From Streptomyces sp. NBC_01231 (lineage in GTDB: Bacteria > Actinomycetota > Actinomycetes > Streptomycetales > Streptomycetaceae), in the NCBI GenBank assembly GCA_035999765.1, contig CP108521.1, positions 1,426,001 through 1,490,000 of the forward strand: a stretch of 64,000 nucleotides of DNA, written 5' to 3'. The notes beneath the pieces were generated by a model. That model was not told where the DNA came from and searched no databases. It saw only the letters and a list, made by a program, of their open reading frames with translations. Shown in pieces: positions 25,022 to 33,719 of this stretch. Positions within the stretch are counted from its first letter, which is position 1. Every line of letters begins with the position of its first letter. The translations under genes and the position numbers were made by a program.

Positions 25022-25088
25022 ACGCCACGGCGCGAACGCCCCTGACCTCACGCTCCACCGTCTCCCCCTGACGAGAAGGCATTCCCTC

Positions 25089-25940
25089 ATGAAGATCGCC
25101 CTCGACCCGTACATGATCCGCGACGTTCCGCTGCTCGAACTTCCGGCTGTGGTAGCCGAGTTGGGCTACGAGTGGATCGAGCTCTCCCCCCGGGAGGACT
25201 TCATCCCCTTCTTCCGGCACCCCCGGGTCGACGACGCCACCGTGCGCAAGTTCCGCAAGGCACTGAACGCGGCAGGCGTCGGCATCTCCTCCCTGCTGCC
25301 CCTGTTCCGCTGGTCCGGCCCGGACGAGGACGCCCGGCAGGCCGCCGTACGGTACTGGAAGCGCTCCATCCGGATCGCCGCCGACCTCGGAGTGGCCAGC
25401 ATGATCTCCGAGTTCAACGGCAGGCCGGAGGATCCCGACCGCAGCGAGGCGCAGTTCTGGAAGTCGATGGAGGAACTCCTTCCCCTCTTCGAGCAGGAAG
25501 GCATCCAACTCGCCCTGGAACCGCATCCGGACGACTTCATCGAGAACGGCTACGACGCCGTCAATCTGATCCGGGGCATCAACCACCCCAACGTCTCCTT
25601 CCTCTACTGCGCCCCGCACACCTTCCACATCGGCGACGACGCCTCCGGCATCATCGAGTACGCGGGCGAGCTGCTCACCCACGTCCATCTGGCCGACGCC
25701 TTCGACCACACCGCCTCCTCGGGCAACCGCTACATCCTCAACCCGCCCGGCACCGCGGCCCGTATCCACCAGCACCTCGACATGGGCGAGGGCGAGGTCG
25801 ACTTCGACGAGCTCTTCCGCACCCTGCGCGCCAACGGCTTCGACGGCACCCTCACCGCGTGCGTCTTCGCGTGGGAGGAACGGGCGAAGGAGTCCTCGCT
25901 GTTCATGCGCGAGAAGATCAACGCGTACCTGTCCGCCTGA
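25089..25940 (+). CDS. Sugar phosphate isomerase/epimerase (IolE/IolI-like TIM barrel)
   Basis: A 283-residue xylose-isomerase-like TIM barrel. Metal ligands are expected among the Glu of ISEFNG, the Glu/His of LALEPHPDDF, the His of CAPHTFHIGD and the Glu/Asp of EGEVDFDELF. Relatives in inositol pathways are IolE (2-keto-myo-inositol dehydratase) and IolI (inosose isomerase); its size and short loops fit IolI slightly better, but this is a guess. It is the last gene of the importer operon, 67 bp after the ATPase, and is followed by a strong terminator. Confidence 0.85.
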   Translation: MKIALDPYMIRDVPLLELPAVVAELGYEWIELSPREDFIPFFRHPRVDDATVRKFRKALNAAGVGISSLLPLFRWSGPDEDARQAAVRYWKRSIRIAADLGVASMISEFNGRPEDPDRSEAQFWKSMEELLPLFEQEGIQLALEPHPDDFIENGYDAVNLIRGINHPNVSFLYCAPHTFHIGDDASGIIEYAGELLTHVHLADAFDHTASSGNRYILNPPGTAARIHQHLDMGEGEVDFDELFRTLRANGFDGTLTACVFAWEERAKESSLFMREKINAYLSA

Positions 25941-25962
25941 TCCTGGCGGACCACGACCCTCT

Positions 25963-25995
25963 GGCCCGGGCCCGGCTTCCGAGCGGGCCCGGGCC
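25963..25995 (+). terminator. Terminator of the inositol importer operon
   Basis: GGCCCGGGCCCG (25963-25974) and CGGGCCCGGGCC (25984-25995) form a perfect 12-bp all-GC stem with a 9-nt loop. A second imperfect hairpin around 26006-26030 follows. Confidence 0.7.
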
Positions 25996-26051
25996 CGACC
26001 GCCACGCAGGCCTGGGCTTCCAGGGCTGCTTCATCTCGTCTTAACAACCTA

Positions 26052-26111
26052 TTGACACGACATTTCAGCTGGGGACATCGTTCTCCGTGAGGCGCTTTTA
26101 AAGCGCTTTAA
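26052..26111 (+). promoter_or_regulatory. iolC operon promoter region with TTAAAGCGCTTTAA operator
   Basis: TTGACA (26052-26057) is a clear -35 candidate; the -10 is weak (CATCGT, 26076-26081). The 14-bp palindrome TTAAAGCGCTTTAA (26098-26111) is identical to the one at the importer promoter. It is extended upstream by an overlapping GCGCTTTTAAAGCGC, giving one and a half sites. It lies about 50 bp before iolC. Confidence 0.75.
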
Positions 26112-26161
26112 GTCTCACTCCATGCCACCCCGGGATGTCTCCGAAGCGAAGGGAAACCGCT

Positions 26162-27136
26162 ATGCCGTTCGAACTGCTGACCATGGGCCGTGTGGGGGTG
26201 GATGTGTATCCGCTCCAGACGGGCGTGGAGCTGGCGGAGGTCACGTCGTTCGGCAAGTACCTGGGCGGCAGTCCGACGAACGTGGCCGTCGCGGCGGCCC
26301 GGTACGGGCGGTCGGCGGCCGTGATCACGAAGACGGGCCGGGACCCCTTCGGCGACTTCGTCCGCACGGCCCTGGAGGGGTACGGCGTCGACAGCCGCTT
26401 CATCGGCACGTCGGACATCGCACCGACCCCGGTCACCTTCTGCGAGATCTTCCCGCCGGACGACTTCCCGCTCTACTTCTACCGGCTGCCCAAGGCTCCT
26501 GACCTGGACATCCAGCCGGACGAACTGGACCTGGACGCCGTGCGGGACACGCGCGTCTTCTGGATCACCGGCACCGGGCTGAGCGAGGAGCCGAGCCGTT
26601 CGGCCACCCTCGCCGCGCTGGCGCACCGGGCGAAGGCCGGCCCGACGGTCTTCGACCTCGACTGGCGGCCCATGTTCTGGGCGGACCCGAACGAGGCCCG
26701 TACCCACTACGCCGAGGCCCTGCGGCACGCCACCGTCGCCGTCGGCAACCTCGACGAGTGCGAGGTGGCGACCGGCGAGCGTGAGCCGTACGCCGCCGCG
26801 AAGGCGCTGCTCGCCGCCGGTGTCGAACTGGCCGTGGTGAAGCAGGGTCCCAAGGGTGTGCTCGCCATGGACCGGGACGGCTCTGCCGCAGAGATCCCGC
26901 CGGTCCCGGTGGACGTCGTCAACGGCCTCGGCGCCGGTGACGCCTTCGGCGGCGCCCTGTGCCACGGCCTGCTGTCCGGCTGGGACACCCGCACCACCGT
27001 GTCCTTCGCCAACGCCGCAGGCGCCATCGTCGCGGGCCGGCTGTCCTGCTCCGACGCGATGCCCACCGAGACCGAGGTCGAGACCAAACTCCGCGAGGCG
27101 TCCCTCGCCACCTCCCTCACTGAACGAAAGGCGTGA
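26162..27136 (+). CDS. iolC: 5-dehydro-2-deoxygluconokinase
   Basis: A 324-residue PfkB-family kinase. The N-terminal signature YLGGSPTNVAVAAARYG and the C-terminal GLGAGDAFGGALCHG (catalytic Asp) are intact. In inositol catabolism IolC phosphorylates 5-dehydro-2-deoxy-D-gluconate at C6 with ATP. The assignment rests on the family plus position at the head of an operon with iolB, iolD and iolA. The start is ATG 26162 with GAAGGGA upstream. Confidence 0.93.
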   Translation: MPFELLTMGRVGVDVYPLQTGVELAEVTSFGKYLGGSPTNVAVAAARYGRSAAVITKTGRDPFGDFVRTALEGYGVDSRFIGTSDIAPTPVTFCEIFPPDDFPLYFYRLPKAPDLDIQPDELDLDAVRDTRVFWITGTGLSEEPSRSATLAALAHRAKAGPTVFDLDWRPMFWADPNEARTHYAEALRHATVAVGNLDECEVATGEREPYAAAKALLAAGVELAVVKQGPKGVLAMDRDGSAAEIPPVPVDVVNGLGAGDAFGGALCHGLLSGWDTRTTVSFANAAGAIVAGRLSCSDAMPTETEVETKLREASLATSLTERKA

Positions 27137-27140
27137 CGAC

Positions 27141-28013
27141 GTGCTGTCCGACAACGTGAGCCGGATTGTGTCCGCCCGGGTGGGTGACCCCGGTGCCGTC
27201 GTGGCCGCCGCCGTCCGCCGGGTGAAGGCGACCTCGCTGCTCGGCGAGCACGGCAAGGCGATGATCATCGCAGCGGACCATCCCGCGCGCGGCGCCAATG
27301 GTGTGGGCGGGAACCCCCACGCCATGGCGGACCGCTTCGAGCTGCTGGACCGCCTGTGCGTCGCGCTGGAACGCCCCGGCGTGACCGGTGTGCTGGCCAC
27401 GGCCGACATCCTGGAGGACCTGCTGCTGCTCGGGGTGCTGGACGGCAAGAGCGTCTTCGGCTCGATGAACCGGGCCGGGCTCGCGGGGTCGGTCTTCGAG
27501 ATCGACGACCGTTTCACCGGGTACGACGCCGAGACCATCGCCGCGATGGGCTTCGACGGCGGCAAGATGCTCACGCGCATCGCCCTCGACGACCCGGCCA
27601 CCCCGTCCGCCCTGACCGCTACGGCGCTGGCCGTCAATGAGCTGAACGACCGTCAGCTCATCGCCCTGGTCGAGCCGTTCATGTCGGTGTGGCAGGACGG
27701 CAGGATCCGCAACGACCTCTCCACCGACGCCGTCGTCAAGTCGGTCACGATCGCTTCGGGGCTCGGCCGCCGCACCGCCCACACCTGGCTGAAGCTGCCG
27801 GTCGTCGACGGCATGGAGCGCGTTCTGGCCTCCTCCACGCTGCCCGCGCTGCTCCTGGGCGGCGAGGTCACCGACCCCGAGACGGCCTTCGCCTCGTGGG
27901 GCAAGGCGCTCAAGCAGCCCACCGCGCAGGGCCTGGTCGTGGGCCGCTCGCTGCTCCATCCGTCGAACGGCGACGTCGCCGGCGCTGTCGACAAGGCGGT
28001 GAGCCTGCTGTGA
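27141..28013 (+). CDS. Cgl0159-family (beta/alpha)8 aldolase-like protein
   Basis: A 290-residue TIM-barrel protein of the class I aldolase-like group found in actinobacterial inositol operons. Visible elements are MIIAADHPARGANGVGGNPH, DILEDLLLLGVLDGKSVFGSMN, a lysine in FDGGKMLTRI and a second in HTWLKLPVVDGMERV that could form a Schiff base. Its position between iolC and iolB suggests it cleaves 6-phospho-5-dehydro-2-deoxygluconate (the IolJ step), since no other aldolase gene is present; this is inference. The start is GTG 27141, and the stop overlaps iolB as GTGA. Confidence 0.85.
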   Translation: MLSDNVSRIVSARVGDPGAVVAAAVRRVKATSLLGEHGKAMIIAADHPARGANGVGGNPHAMADRFELLDRLCVALERPGVTGVLATADILEDLLLLGVLDGKSVFGSMNRAGLAGSVFEIDDRFTGYDAETIAAMGFDGGKMLTRIALDDPATPSALTATALAVNELNDRQLIALVEPFMSVWQDGRIRNDLSTDAVVKSVTIASGLGRRTAHTWLKLPVVDGMERVLASSTLPALLLGGEVTDPETAFASWGKALKQPTAQGLVVGRSLLHPSNGDVAGAVDKAVSLL

Positions 28014-28891
28014 CCGACACCAGCAAGTACCACCTCCCAAGGGGCACGTCGGCCGAGGGCCCCTACGACCTCGTGGTCACGCCCGAGTCGGCGGGCTGGG
28101 GATACTCCGGCCTCAGGATCCTGACCCTGAGGCCGGGTGAGGCGCACGCCCTGTCCACCCATGACTGCGAGTTCCTGGTCCTGCCGCTGGCGGGCTCCTG
28201 CACCGTCACCACGGACGGCAGGGCCTTCGAACTCGAAGGCCGGACAGGCGTGTTCGCCTCGGTCACCGACGTCGCGTATCTGCCGCACGAGTCGGTGGCC
28301 CTGATCAGCAGCGCACAGGGAGGTCTGTTCGCGCTGCCCTCCGCCCGTACCGAGCGGAGCTCACTCTCCGCTCGGTACGGGCGCCAGGAGGACGCACCGG
28401 TCGAGCTGCGGGGTGCGGGGGCGTACTCGCGGCAGGTCAACAACTACTGCCTGCCCGGCACGTTCGACGCCGAGCAGCTGCTGGTGTGCGAGGTGGTCAC
28501 CCCGGGCGGCAACTGGTCCTCCTACCCGCCGCCGCACAAGCACGACGAGGCTCGGCCGAGCCAGGAGTCGGAACTGGAGGAGATCTACTCCTTCCAGGTC
28601 TCGGGCGAGAACGGCTTCGGCTACGAGCGGGTCCACGGCACGCAGGACCGGCCCCTCGACGTACTCGCGGAGGTCCGTTCCGGCGACACCGTCCTCATTC
28701 CGCACGGCTGGCACGGGCCGTCGATCGCCGCGCCCGGCTACGACCTCTCCTACCTCAACGTCATGGCAGGCCCGGGCCAGGACCGCGCCTGGCTGATCTG
28801 CGACGACCCCACCCACGGCTGGGTGCGGGCGACCTGGGCGTCCCAGGACACCGACGACCGGCTTCCCTTCGAAGGACTCAACGAGCGATGA
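28010..28891 (+). CDS. iolB: 5-deoxy-glucuronate isomerase
   Basis: A 293-residue bicupin of the IolB/KduI family. Metal-binding motifs are in the second cupin: PPHKHDE and EEIYSFQV, with a third His in IPHGWHGPSIAAPGYDLSYL. It isomerises 5-deoxy-D-glucuronate to 5-dehydro-2-deoxy-D-gluconate, the substrate of IolC. The length matches the family. It is translationally coupled at both ends (GTGA with the aldolase-like gene, ATGA with iolD). Confidence 0.95.
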   Translation: MTDTSKYHLPRGTSAEGPYDLVVTPESAGWGYSGLRILTLRPGEAHALSTHDCEFLVLPLAGSCTVTTDGRAFELEGRTGVFASVTDVAYLPHESVALISSAQGGLFALPSARTERSSLSARYGRQEDAPVELRGAGAYSRQVNNYCLPGTFDAEQLLVCEVVTPGGNWSSYPPPHKHDEARPSQESELEEIYSFQVSGENGFGYERVHGTQDRPLDVLAEVRSGDTVLIPHGWHGPSIAAPGYDLSYLNVMAGPGQDRAWLICDDPTHGWVRATWASQDTDDRLPFEGLNER

Positions 28892-30765
28892 ACACCGTCC
28901 GACTCACCACCGCGCAGGCCCTGGTGCGCTTCCTGGCCAACCAGTACAGCGAGCGCGACGGCCAGGAGCAGCGGCTGATCCCCGGGATGTGGGGCATCTT
29001 CGGACACGGCAACGTCGCCGGGATCGGCCAGGCGCTCCTCCAGGCCGCCGTCACCCAAGAGGCCGATCTGCCCTACTACCTGGCCCGCAACGAGCAGGGC
29101 ATGGTCCACGCCTCCGTGGCGTACGCGAAGATGCGCGACCGGCTCGCGACGTTCGCCTGCACGGCGTCGACGGGGCCCGGCTCGACGAACATGATCACGG
29201 GTGCGGCGCTCGCGACGACCAACCGCGTTCCGGTGCTGCTGCTGCCCAGCGACATGTTCGCCACCCGCGCCGCCGACCCGGTCCTCCAGCAACTGGAGGA
29301 CACCCGCAGCGGGGACGTCACGGTCAACGACGCCTTCCGCGCCGTGTCCAAGTACTTCGACCGCGTCTCCCGTCCCGAGCAGCTCATCCCGGCCGCGCTC
29401 GCCGCGATGCGGGTGCTGACCGACCCGGTCGAGACCGGCGCCGTCACGCTCGCGCTGCCGCAGGACGTGCAGGCCGAGGCGTACGAATGGCCGGTCGCGT
29501 TCTTCCGGCGGCGGGTGTGGCACGTGGGCCGGCCGGTGCCCGAGCCGGCCGCCGTCGAGCGCTCGGCGCGTCTGGTGCGCGGCGCGAAGAAGCCGCTGAT
29601 CGTGGCCGGCGGCGGCACCGTCTACTCCGGCGCCGAGACCGAGCTGCGGGCCTTCGCCGAGGCCACCGGCATCCCGGTCGCCGACACCCACGCCGGCAAG
29701 GGCGCGGTGGCCTGGGACCACCCGTGCGCGGTCGGCGGCATCGGCTCCACGGGTGCGTACGCGGCGAACGAACTGGCGAGGGACGCCGATGTCGTCCTCG
29801 GCATCGGCACCCGCTACTCCGACTTCACCACCGCCAGCCACACCGTCTTCGGCAACCCCGACGTCACCTTCGTCAACCTCAACGTAGCCCGCCTGGACGC
29901 GGTCAAGCACTCGGCTCAGCCGCTGGTGGCCGACGCCCGCCTCGGCATCCAGGCCCTGGCGGGCGCGCTCACGGACTGGGAGGTCGACCCGGAGTACCGC
30001 GACCGCGCCCGGCAACTCATCGCCCGCACCAGGGAGATCGAGGACTGGTGCTTCACCCTGGGCCACGGCCCGCTGCCCGCCCAGACCGAGATCCTCGGCG
30101 CGCTGAACGACGTGCTCGACGACCGTGACGTGGTGATCAACGCGGCCGGTTCCATGCCCGGCGACCTGCAACAGCTGTGGCGGGCCCGGGATCCGAAGGC
30201 CTACCACGTGGAGTACGCCTACTCCTGCATGGGCTACGAGGTCGCCGCCGGCGTCGGCGCCAAGATGGCCGACCCTTCACGCGAGGTCGTCGTCCTCGTC
30301 GGCGACGGCTCGTATCTGATGATGGCCCAGGAAATCGTGACCATGATCTCCGAGGGCCTGAAAGTCATCGTCGTCCTCGTCCAGAACCACGGTTTCGCCT
30401 CCATCGGCGCGCTGTCCGAGTCCCTCGGTTCGCAGCGCTTCGGCACCAAGTACCGCTATCGCGACGGCGATTCGGGGCTGCTCGAAGGCGAGGTCCTGCC
30501 AGTCGACCTCGCCGCCAACGCCTCCTCCCTCGGAGCCGACGTCCTGCACGCCGTCACGGTCGACGAGTTCCGAACAGCGATGGAGAAGGCCAAGGCCGCC
30601 CACCGCACGACCGTCGTACACGTCGAGACCGACCTCCACGGACCCAACCCACCCGGCCACGGCTGGTGGGACGTCCCCGTCAGCCAGACCTCCGCCCTCG
30701 ACACCACCCGCACCGCGTACGAGACCTATGCCGCCCACAAACTCGCTCAGCGGCACTACCTGTAA
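28888..30765 (+). CDS. iolD: 3D-(3,5/4)-trihydroxycyclohexane-1,2-dione hydrolase
   Basis: A 625-residue thiamine-diphosphate enzyme of the acetolactate-synthase fold. The catalytic Glu region is near RNEQGMVHASVAYAKM, the central Rossmann-like domain follows, and the ThDP motif is VGDGSYLMMAQEIV...NHG (GDG to N spacing about 28). IolD opens the cyclohexane ring of the diketo-inositol to 5-deoxy-glucuronate. Full length and operon position agree. ATG 28888 overlaps the iolB stop. Confidence 0.96.
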   Translation: MNTVRLTTAQALVRFLANQYSERDGQEQRLIPGMWGIFGHGNVAGIGQALLQAAVTQEADLPYYLARNEQGMVHASVAYAKMRDRLATFACTASTGPGSTNMITGAALATTNRVPVLLLPSDMFATRAADPVLQQLEDTRSGDVTVNDAFRAVSKYFDRVSRPEQLIPAALAAMRVLTDPVETGAVTLALPQDVQAEAYEWPVAFFRRRVWHVGRPVPEPAAVERSARLVRGAKKPLIVAGGGTVYSGAETELRAFAEATGIPVADTHAGKGAVAWDHPCAVGGIGSTGAYAANELARDADVVLGIGTRYSDFTTASHTVFGNPDVTFVNLNVARLDAVKHSAQPLVADARLGIQALAGALTDWEVDPEYRDRARQLIARTREIEDWCFTLGHGPLPAQTEILGALNDVLDDRDVVINAAGSMPGDLQQLWRARDPKAYHVEYAYSCMGYEVAAGVGAKMADPSREVVVLVGDGSYLMMAQEIVTMISEGLKVIVVLVQNHGFASIGALSESLGSQRFGTKYRYRDGDSGLLEGEVLPVDLAANASSLGADVLHAVTVDEFRTAMEKAKAAHRTTVVHVETDLHGPNPPGHGWWDVPVSQTSALDTTRTAYETYAAHKLAQRHYL

Positions 30766-30802
30766 GCCCCGAAGTCCCGTCCCCGCAAAGGAAACCCGTA
30801 CC

Positions 30803-32299
30803 GTGAAGACCATCCCGCACTGGATCGACGGCTCCCCCATGGCGGGGACGAGCGAGCAGACCGCCCCCGTGTTCAACCCGGCGACCGGCCAGGAGCAGGC
30901 CCGGGTCGTCCTCGGCGCCGCCTCCGACGTGGACGCGGCCGTCACCGCCGCCGCGAAGGCATTCGAGACCTGGTCCGAGTCGTCTCTCGCCCAGCGCACC
31001 CAGGCGATGTTCGCCTTCCGCCAGCTCCTCGTCGAGCACGAGGAGGAACTGGGCCGGATCATCTCCGCCGAGCACGGCAAGACCGTCGACGACGCGCGTG
31101 GCGAGATCACCCGCGGCCGGGAGGTCGTGGAGTTCGTCTGCGGTCTCGGCGACGTCCTCAAGGGCAGCTTCTCCGACCAGGTCTCGCGCGGCGTCGACGT
31201 GCACAACTTCCGTCAGCCGCTCGGTGTCGTCGCGGGCATCACCCCGTTCAACTTCCCGGCCATGGTGCCGCTTTGGATGCACCCCGTCGCCATCGCCACC
31301 GGCAACACCTTCATCCTCAAGCCCAGCGAACGCGACCCGTCCGCCGCGAACCTCATCGCCGAGCTGTACCGGCGAGCGGGCCTGCCCGACGGCGTCTTCA
31401 ACGTCGTGCACGGCGGAAAGGACGCCGTCGACGCGATCCTCACCCACCCCGGCATCGAGGCCGTCTCCTTCGTCGGCTCGACCCCCATCGCCAAGTACGT
31501 CCACGAAAACGGTACGAAGGCCGGCAAGCGTGTCCAGGCCCTCGGCGGTGCCAAGAACCACGCCGTCGTCCTCCCTGACGCCGACCTCGAATTCGCCGCC
31601 GACCACATCACCGCCGGCGCCTACGGCTCCGCGGGCGAACGCTGCATGGCCGTCTCGGTCGCCGTCGCGGTCGGTGACGCGGCTGACAGGCTGGTCGAGG
31701 TGCTGGAGCGCAAGGCCCGCGAGGTGAAGGTCGGCCCCGGCGACGCCCCGGGCACCGAAATGGGCCCGCTGGTCACCAAGGCCGCTCAGGAACGCGTGGA
31801 GAACGCGGTCGGTGCCGCGGCCGGGCAGGGTGCCACCGTCGTCGTCGACGGGCGCGGTCTGAAGGTCGACGGCCACGAGGACGGCTTCTTCACCGGTCCG
31901 TCCCTCCTCGACCATGTCACGGCCGAGATGGACGCCTACCAGGAGGAACTGTTCGGCCCGGTTCTCGCCGTCGTTCGCGCGGACTCCCTCGACGAGGCGA
32001 TCGCGCTCGTCAATGCCAACCCCTACGGCAACGGCACCGCCCTGTTCACCGCCTCCGGTGAGGCCGCCCGCCGCTTCCAGCGCCAGGTCAAGGTCGGCAT
32101 GATCGGCGTCAACGTGCCGGTGCCCGTCCCGATGTCGTACTACTCCTTCGGCGGCTGGAAGGACTCCCTCATCGGCGACTCCCCCATCCACGGCCCCGAG
32201 GGCATCCGCTTCTACACCCGCCCGAAGGTCGTCACCACCCGCTGGCCACAGCCCACCCAACAGCTCGCCGCCGGGTTCGACTTCCCGACCTCCAGCTGA
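30803..32299 (+). CDS. iolA: CoA-acylating methylmalonate-semialdehyde dehydrogenase
   Basis: A 498-residue aldehyde dehydrogenase of the MmsA/IolA type. It has the NAD-binding segment GITPFNFPAMVPLWM, a conserved GKTVDDARGEITRG, and the catalytic Cys in YGSAGERCMAVSVAV. It lacks the general-base Glu of ordinary aldehyde dehydrogenases, as this CoA-dependent group does. It converts malonate semialdehyde (or methylmalonate semialdehyde) to acetyl-CoA or propionyl-CoA, the last inositol step. The start is GTG 30803, preceded by AAAGGAAA. It is also called mmsA. Confidence 0.95.
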   Translation: MKTIPHWIDGSPMAGTSEQTAPVFNPATGQEQARVVLGAASDVDAAVTAAAKAFETWSESSLAQRTQAMFAFRQLLVEHEEELGRIISAEHGKTVDDARGEITRGREVVEFVCGLGDVLKGSFSDQVSRGVDVHNFRQPLGVVAGITPFNFPAMVPLWMHPVAIATGNTFILKPSERDPSAANLIAELYRRAGLPDGVFNVVHGGKDAVDAILTHPGIEAVSFVGSTPIAKYVHENGTKAGKRVQALGGAKNHAVVLPDADLEFAADHITAGAYGSAGERCMAVSVAVAVGDAADRLVEVLERKAREVKVGPGDAPGTEMGPLVTKAAQERVENAVGAAAGQGATVVVDGRGLKVDGHEDGFFTGPSLLDHVTAEMDAYQEELFGPVLAVVRADSLDEAIALVNANPYGNGTALFTASGEAARRFQRQVKVGMIGVNVPVPVPMSYYSFGGWKDSLIGDSPIHGPEGIRFYTRPKVVTTRWPQPTQQLAAGFDFPTSS

Positions 32300-32309
32300 G
32301 ATCCGCGCA

Positions 32310-32399
32310 CACACGTTCCTGATCCTCGCCGCGATCGACGTCGCCACGTTCGTGTTCTGTCTCCGCACCGTTGCCAAGACCGGGGCCGCTCGATGGACG
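32310..32399 (+). pseudogene. Possible remnant of an MFS sugar-porter C terminus
   Basis: In the frame 0 of position 32310 the non-coding gap reads THTFLILAAIDVATFVFCLR-like (30 codons, one hydrophobic helix then TVAKTGA). This resembles the last transmembrane helix and the PETKG tail of sugar-porter MFS proteins such as inositol permeases. There is no start, no upstream helices and no stop in place, so it would be a relic of a transporter once located in this cluster. The similarity is from memory and short. Confidence 0.3.
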
Positions 32400-32495
32400 C
32401 CATCGAGTCCCATTGCCGTCGGCAGTTCGCCACCTGATCCCGCCCTGCCCTTCTTCTCCCCCCTGGCTCTTCGCACCTCTTGGAAAGGCACCGCC

Positions 32496-33695
32496 ATGAC
32501 CACGTCCGCCAAACCCCTCTCCGTCGCGGTGATCGGAGCCGGCATGGCCGGCCGCAGCCACGCCGCCGGTTACCGCAACGTCAATACGGTCTTCGGTGCC
32601 GGCCTGCCGACCGTCCGGCTGGCCGCGATCGCCGACGCCAACGTCGCGCTCGGCGAGGACGCCGCCCGCCGCTACGGCTACGAGAAGGCGCTCCCGAGCT
32701 GGGAGGCCGTCGTCGAAGACCCGACGATCGACGCGGTCAGCATCGTCGTGGGAAACGATCTGCACCGCCCGATCGCGGAAGCCCTGGTTGCCGCGGGCAA
32801 GCACGTGCTGTGCGAGAAGCCGCTGGCCGGGTCGTTGGAAGACGCCCGCGCGATGGCCGAGTTGGAGCGCACCGCCGATGTCGTGACCGCCGTCGGGTAC
32901 ACCTTCCGGCGTTCTCCCGGCATCGCGGCGATCCGCGACCACGTCCAGCGCGGCGAGCTGGGCGATCTGACCCTGTTCAGCGGCCGGTACTGGTGCGACT
33001 ACGCGACCGACGCGAACGGGCCCCTGAGCTGGCGGTTCAAGGGCGGCCCGGGCTCCGGCGCGCTCGGGGACGTCGGGTCGCACGTCATCGATGTCGCCGA
33101 GTACGTCGCCGGGCCCATCGCGGCGGTCTCCGGCGCCACTCTGTCGACGCAGATCCCCAAGCGGCCGCTGCCGCTGGGCGCGGTCGTCGGACACAACGCG
33201 GCCCCCGTCTCCGACGAGTTCGGCGAGGTCGAGAACGAGGACACCGCGTCCTTCACCGCCCGCTTCGAGTCCGGGCTCGTCGGCACCTTCTCGGTGACGC
33301 GCACCGGCTTCGGCCTCCCCAACGGGCTCGGCTTCGACGTCGTGGGCCTCGGCGGCCGGGCCGCGTTCGACCAGCACCGGCCCGCCGAGTACCTCTTCGA
33401 CGACGCCCAGCCCGAGGCCCGCACGCGCGGCCCCCGCCAGATCATCGCCGGCCCGAACCTGCCGTACTTCGCGGGCGGGGTGCCGATGGAGGCGCCGGGG
33501 GTGGGCGCCAGCAACGCCGACAACTTCACCTACCAGGCCCGGGCCTTCCTCGACCAGATCGCGGGCGTCGCCGACCCGCGGCCGGCCTGCGCCACCTTCG
33601 CCGACGCGCTGCGGACCATGGAGATCATCCGTGCGGTCGTCGACTCCTCCCGCAACGGCGGCGCGCTCACCCCGGTTCCGCCGGCCTCCGCCTGA
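32496..33695 (+). CDS. iolG: Gfo/Idh/MocA oxidoreductase, probable inositol 2-dehydrogenase
   Basis: A 399-residue NAD(P)-dependent dehydrogenase. The Rossmann fingerprint AVIGAGMAGRSHAAGYR is at the N terminus, EKPLAGSLEDA has the catalytic Lys, and GGPGSGALGDVGSHVIDVAEY carries the conserved Asp/His near the substrate. Members oxidise myo-inositol or scyllo-inositol to inososes. As the only such dehydrogenase in the cluster it most likely supplies the first catabolic step, but a rhamnose/xylose-type or scyllo-inositol specificity is possible. The start is ATG 32496 with GGAAAGG. Confidence 0.85.
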   Translation: MTTSAKPLSVAVIGAGMAGRSHAAGYRNVNTVFGAGLPTVRLAAIADANVALGEDAARRYGYEKALPSWEAVVEDPTIDAVSIVVGNDLHRPIAEALVAAGKHVLCEKPLAGSLEDARAMAELERTADVVTAVGYTFRRSPGIAAIRDHVQRGELGDLTLFSGRYWCDYATDANGPLSWRFKGGPGSGALGDVGSHVIDVAEYVAGPIAAVSGATLSTQIPKRPLPLGAVVGHNAAPVSDEFGEVENEDTASFTARFESGLVGTFSVTRTGFGLPNGLGFDVVGLGGRAAFDQHRPAEYLFDDAQPEARTRGPRQIIAGPNLPYFAGGVPMEAPGVGASNADNFTYQARAFLDQIAGVADPRPACATFADALRTMEIIRAVVDSSRNGGALTPVPPASA

Positions 33696-33719
33696 CCACC
33701 CGTACCAAGGAGTACGTAC

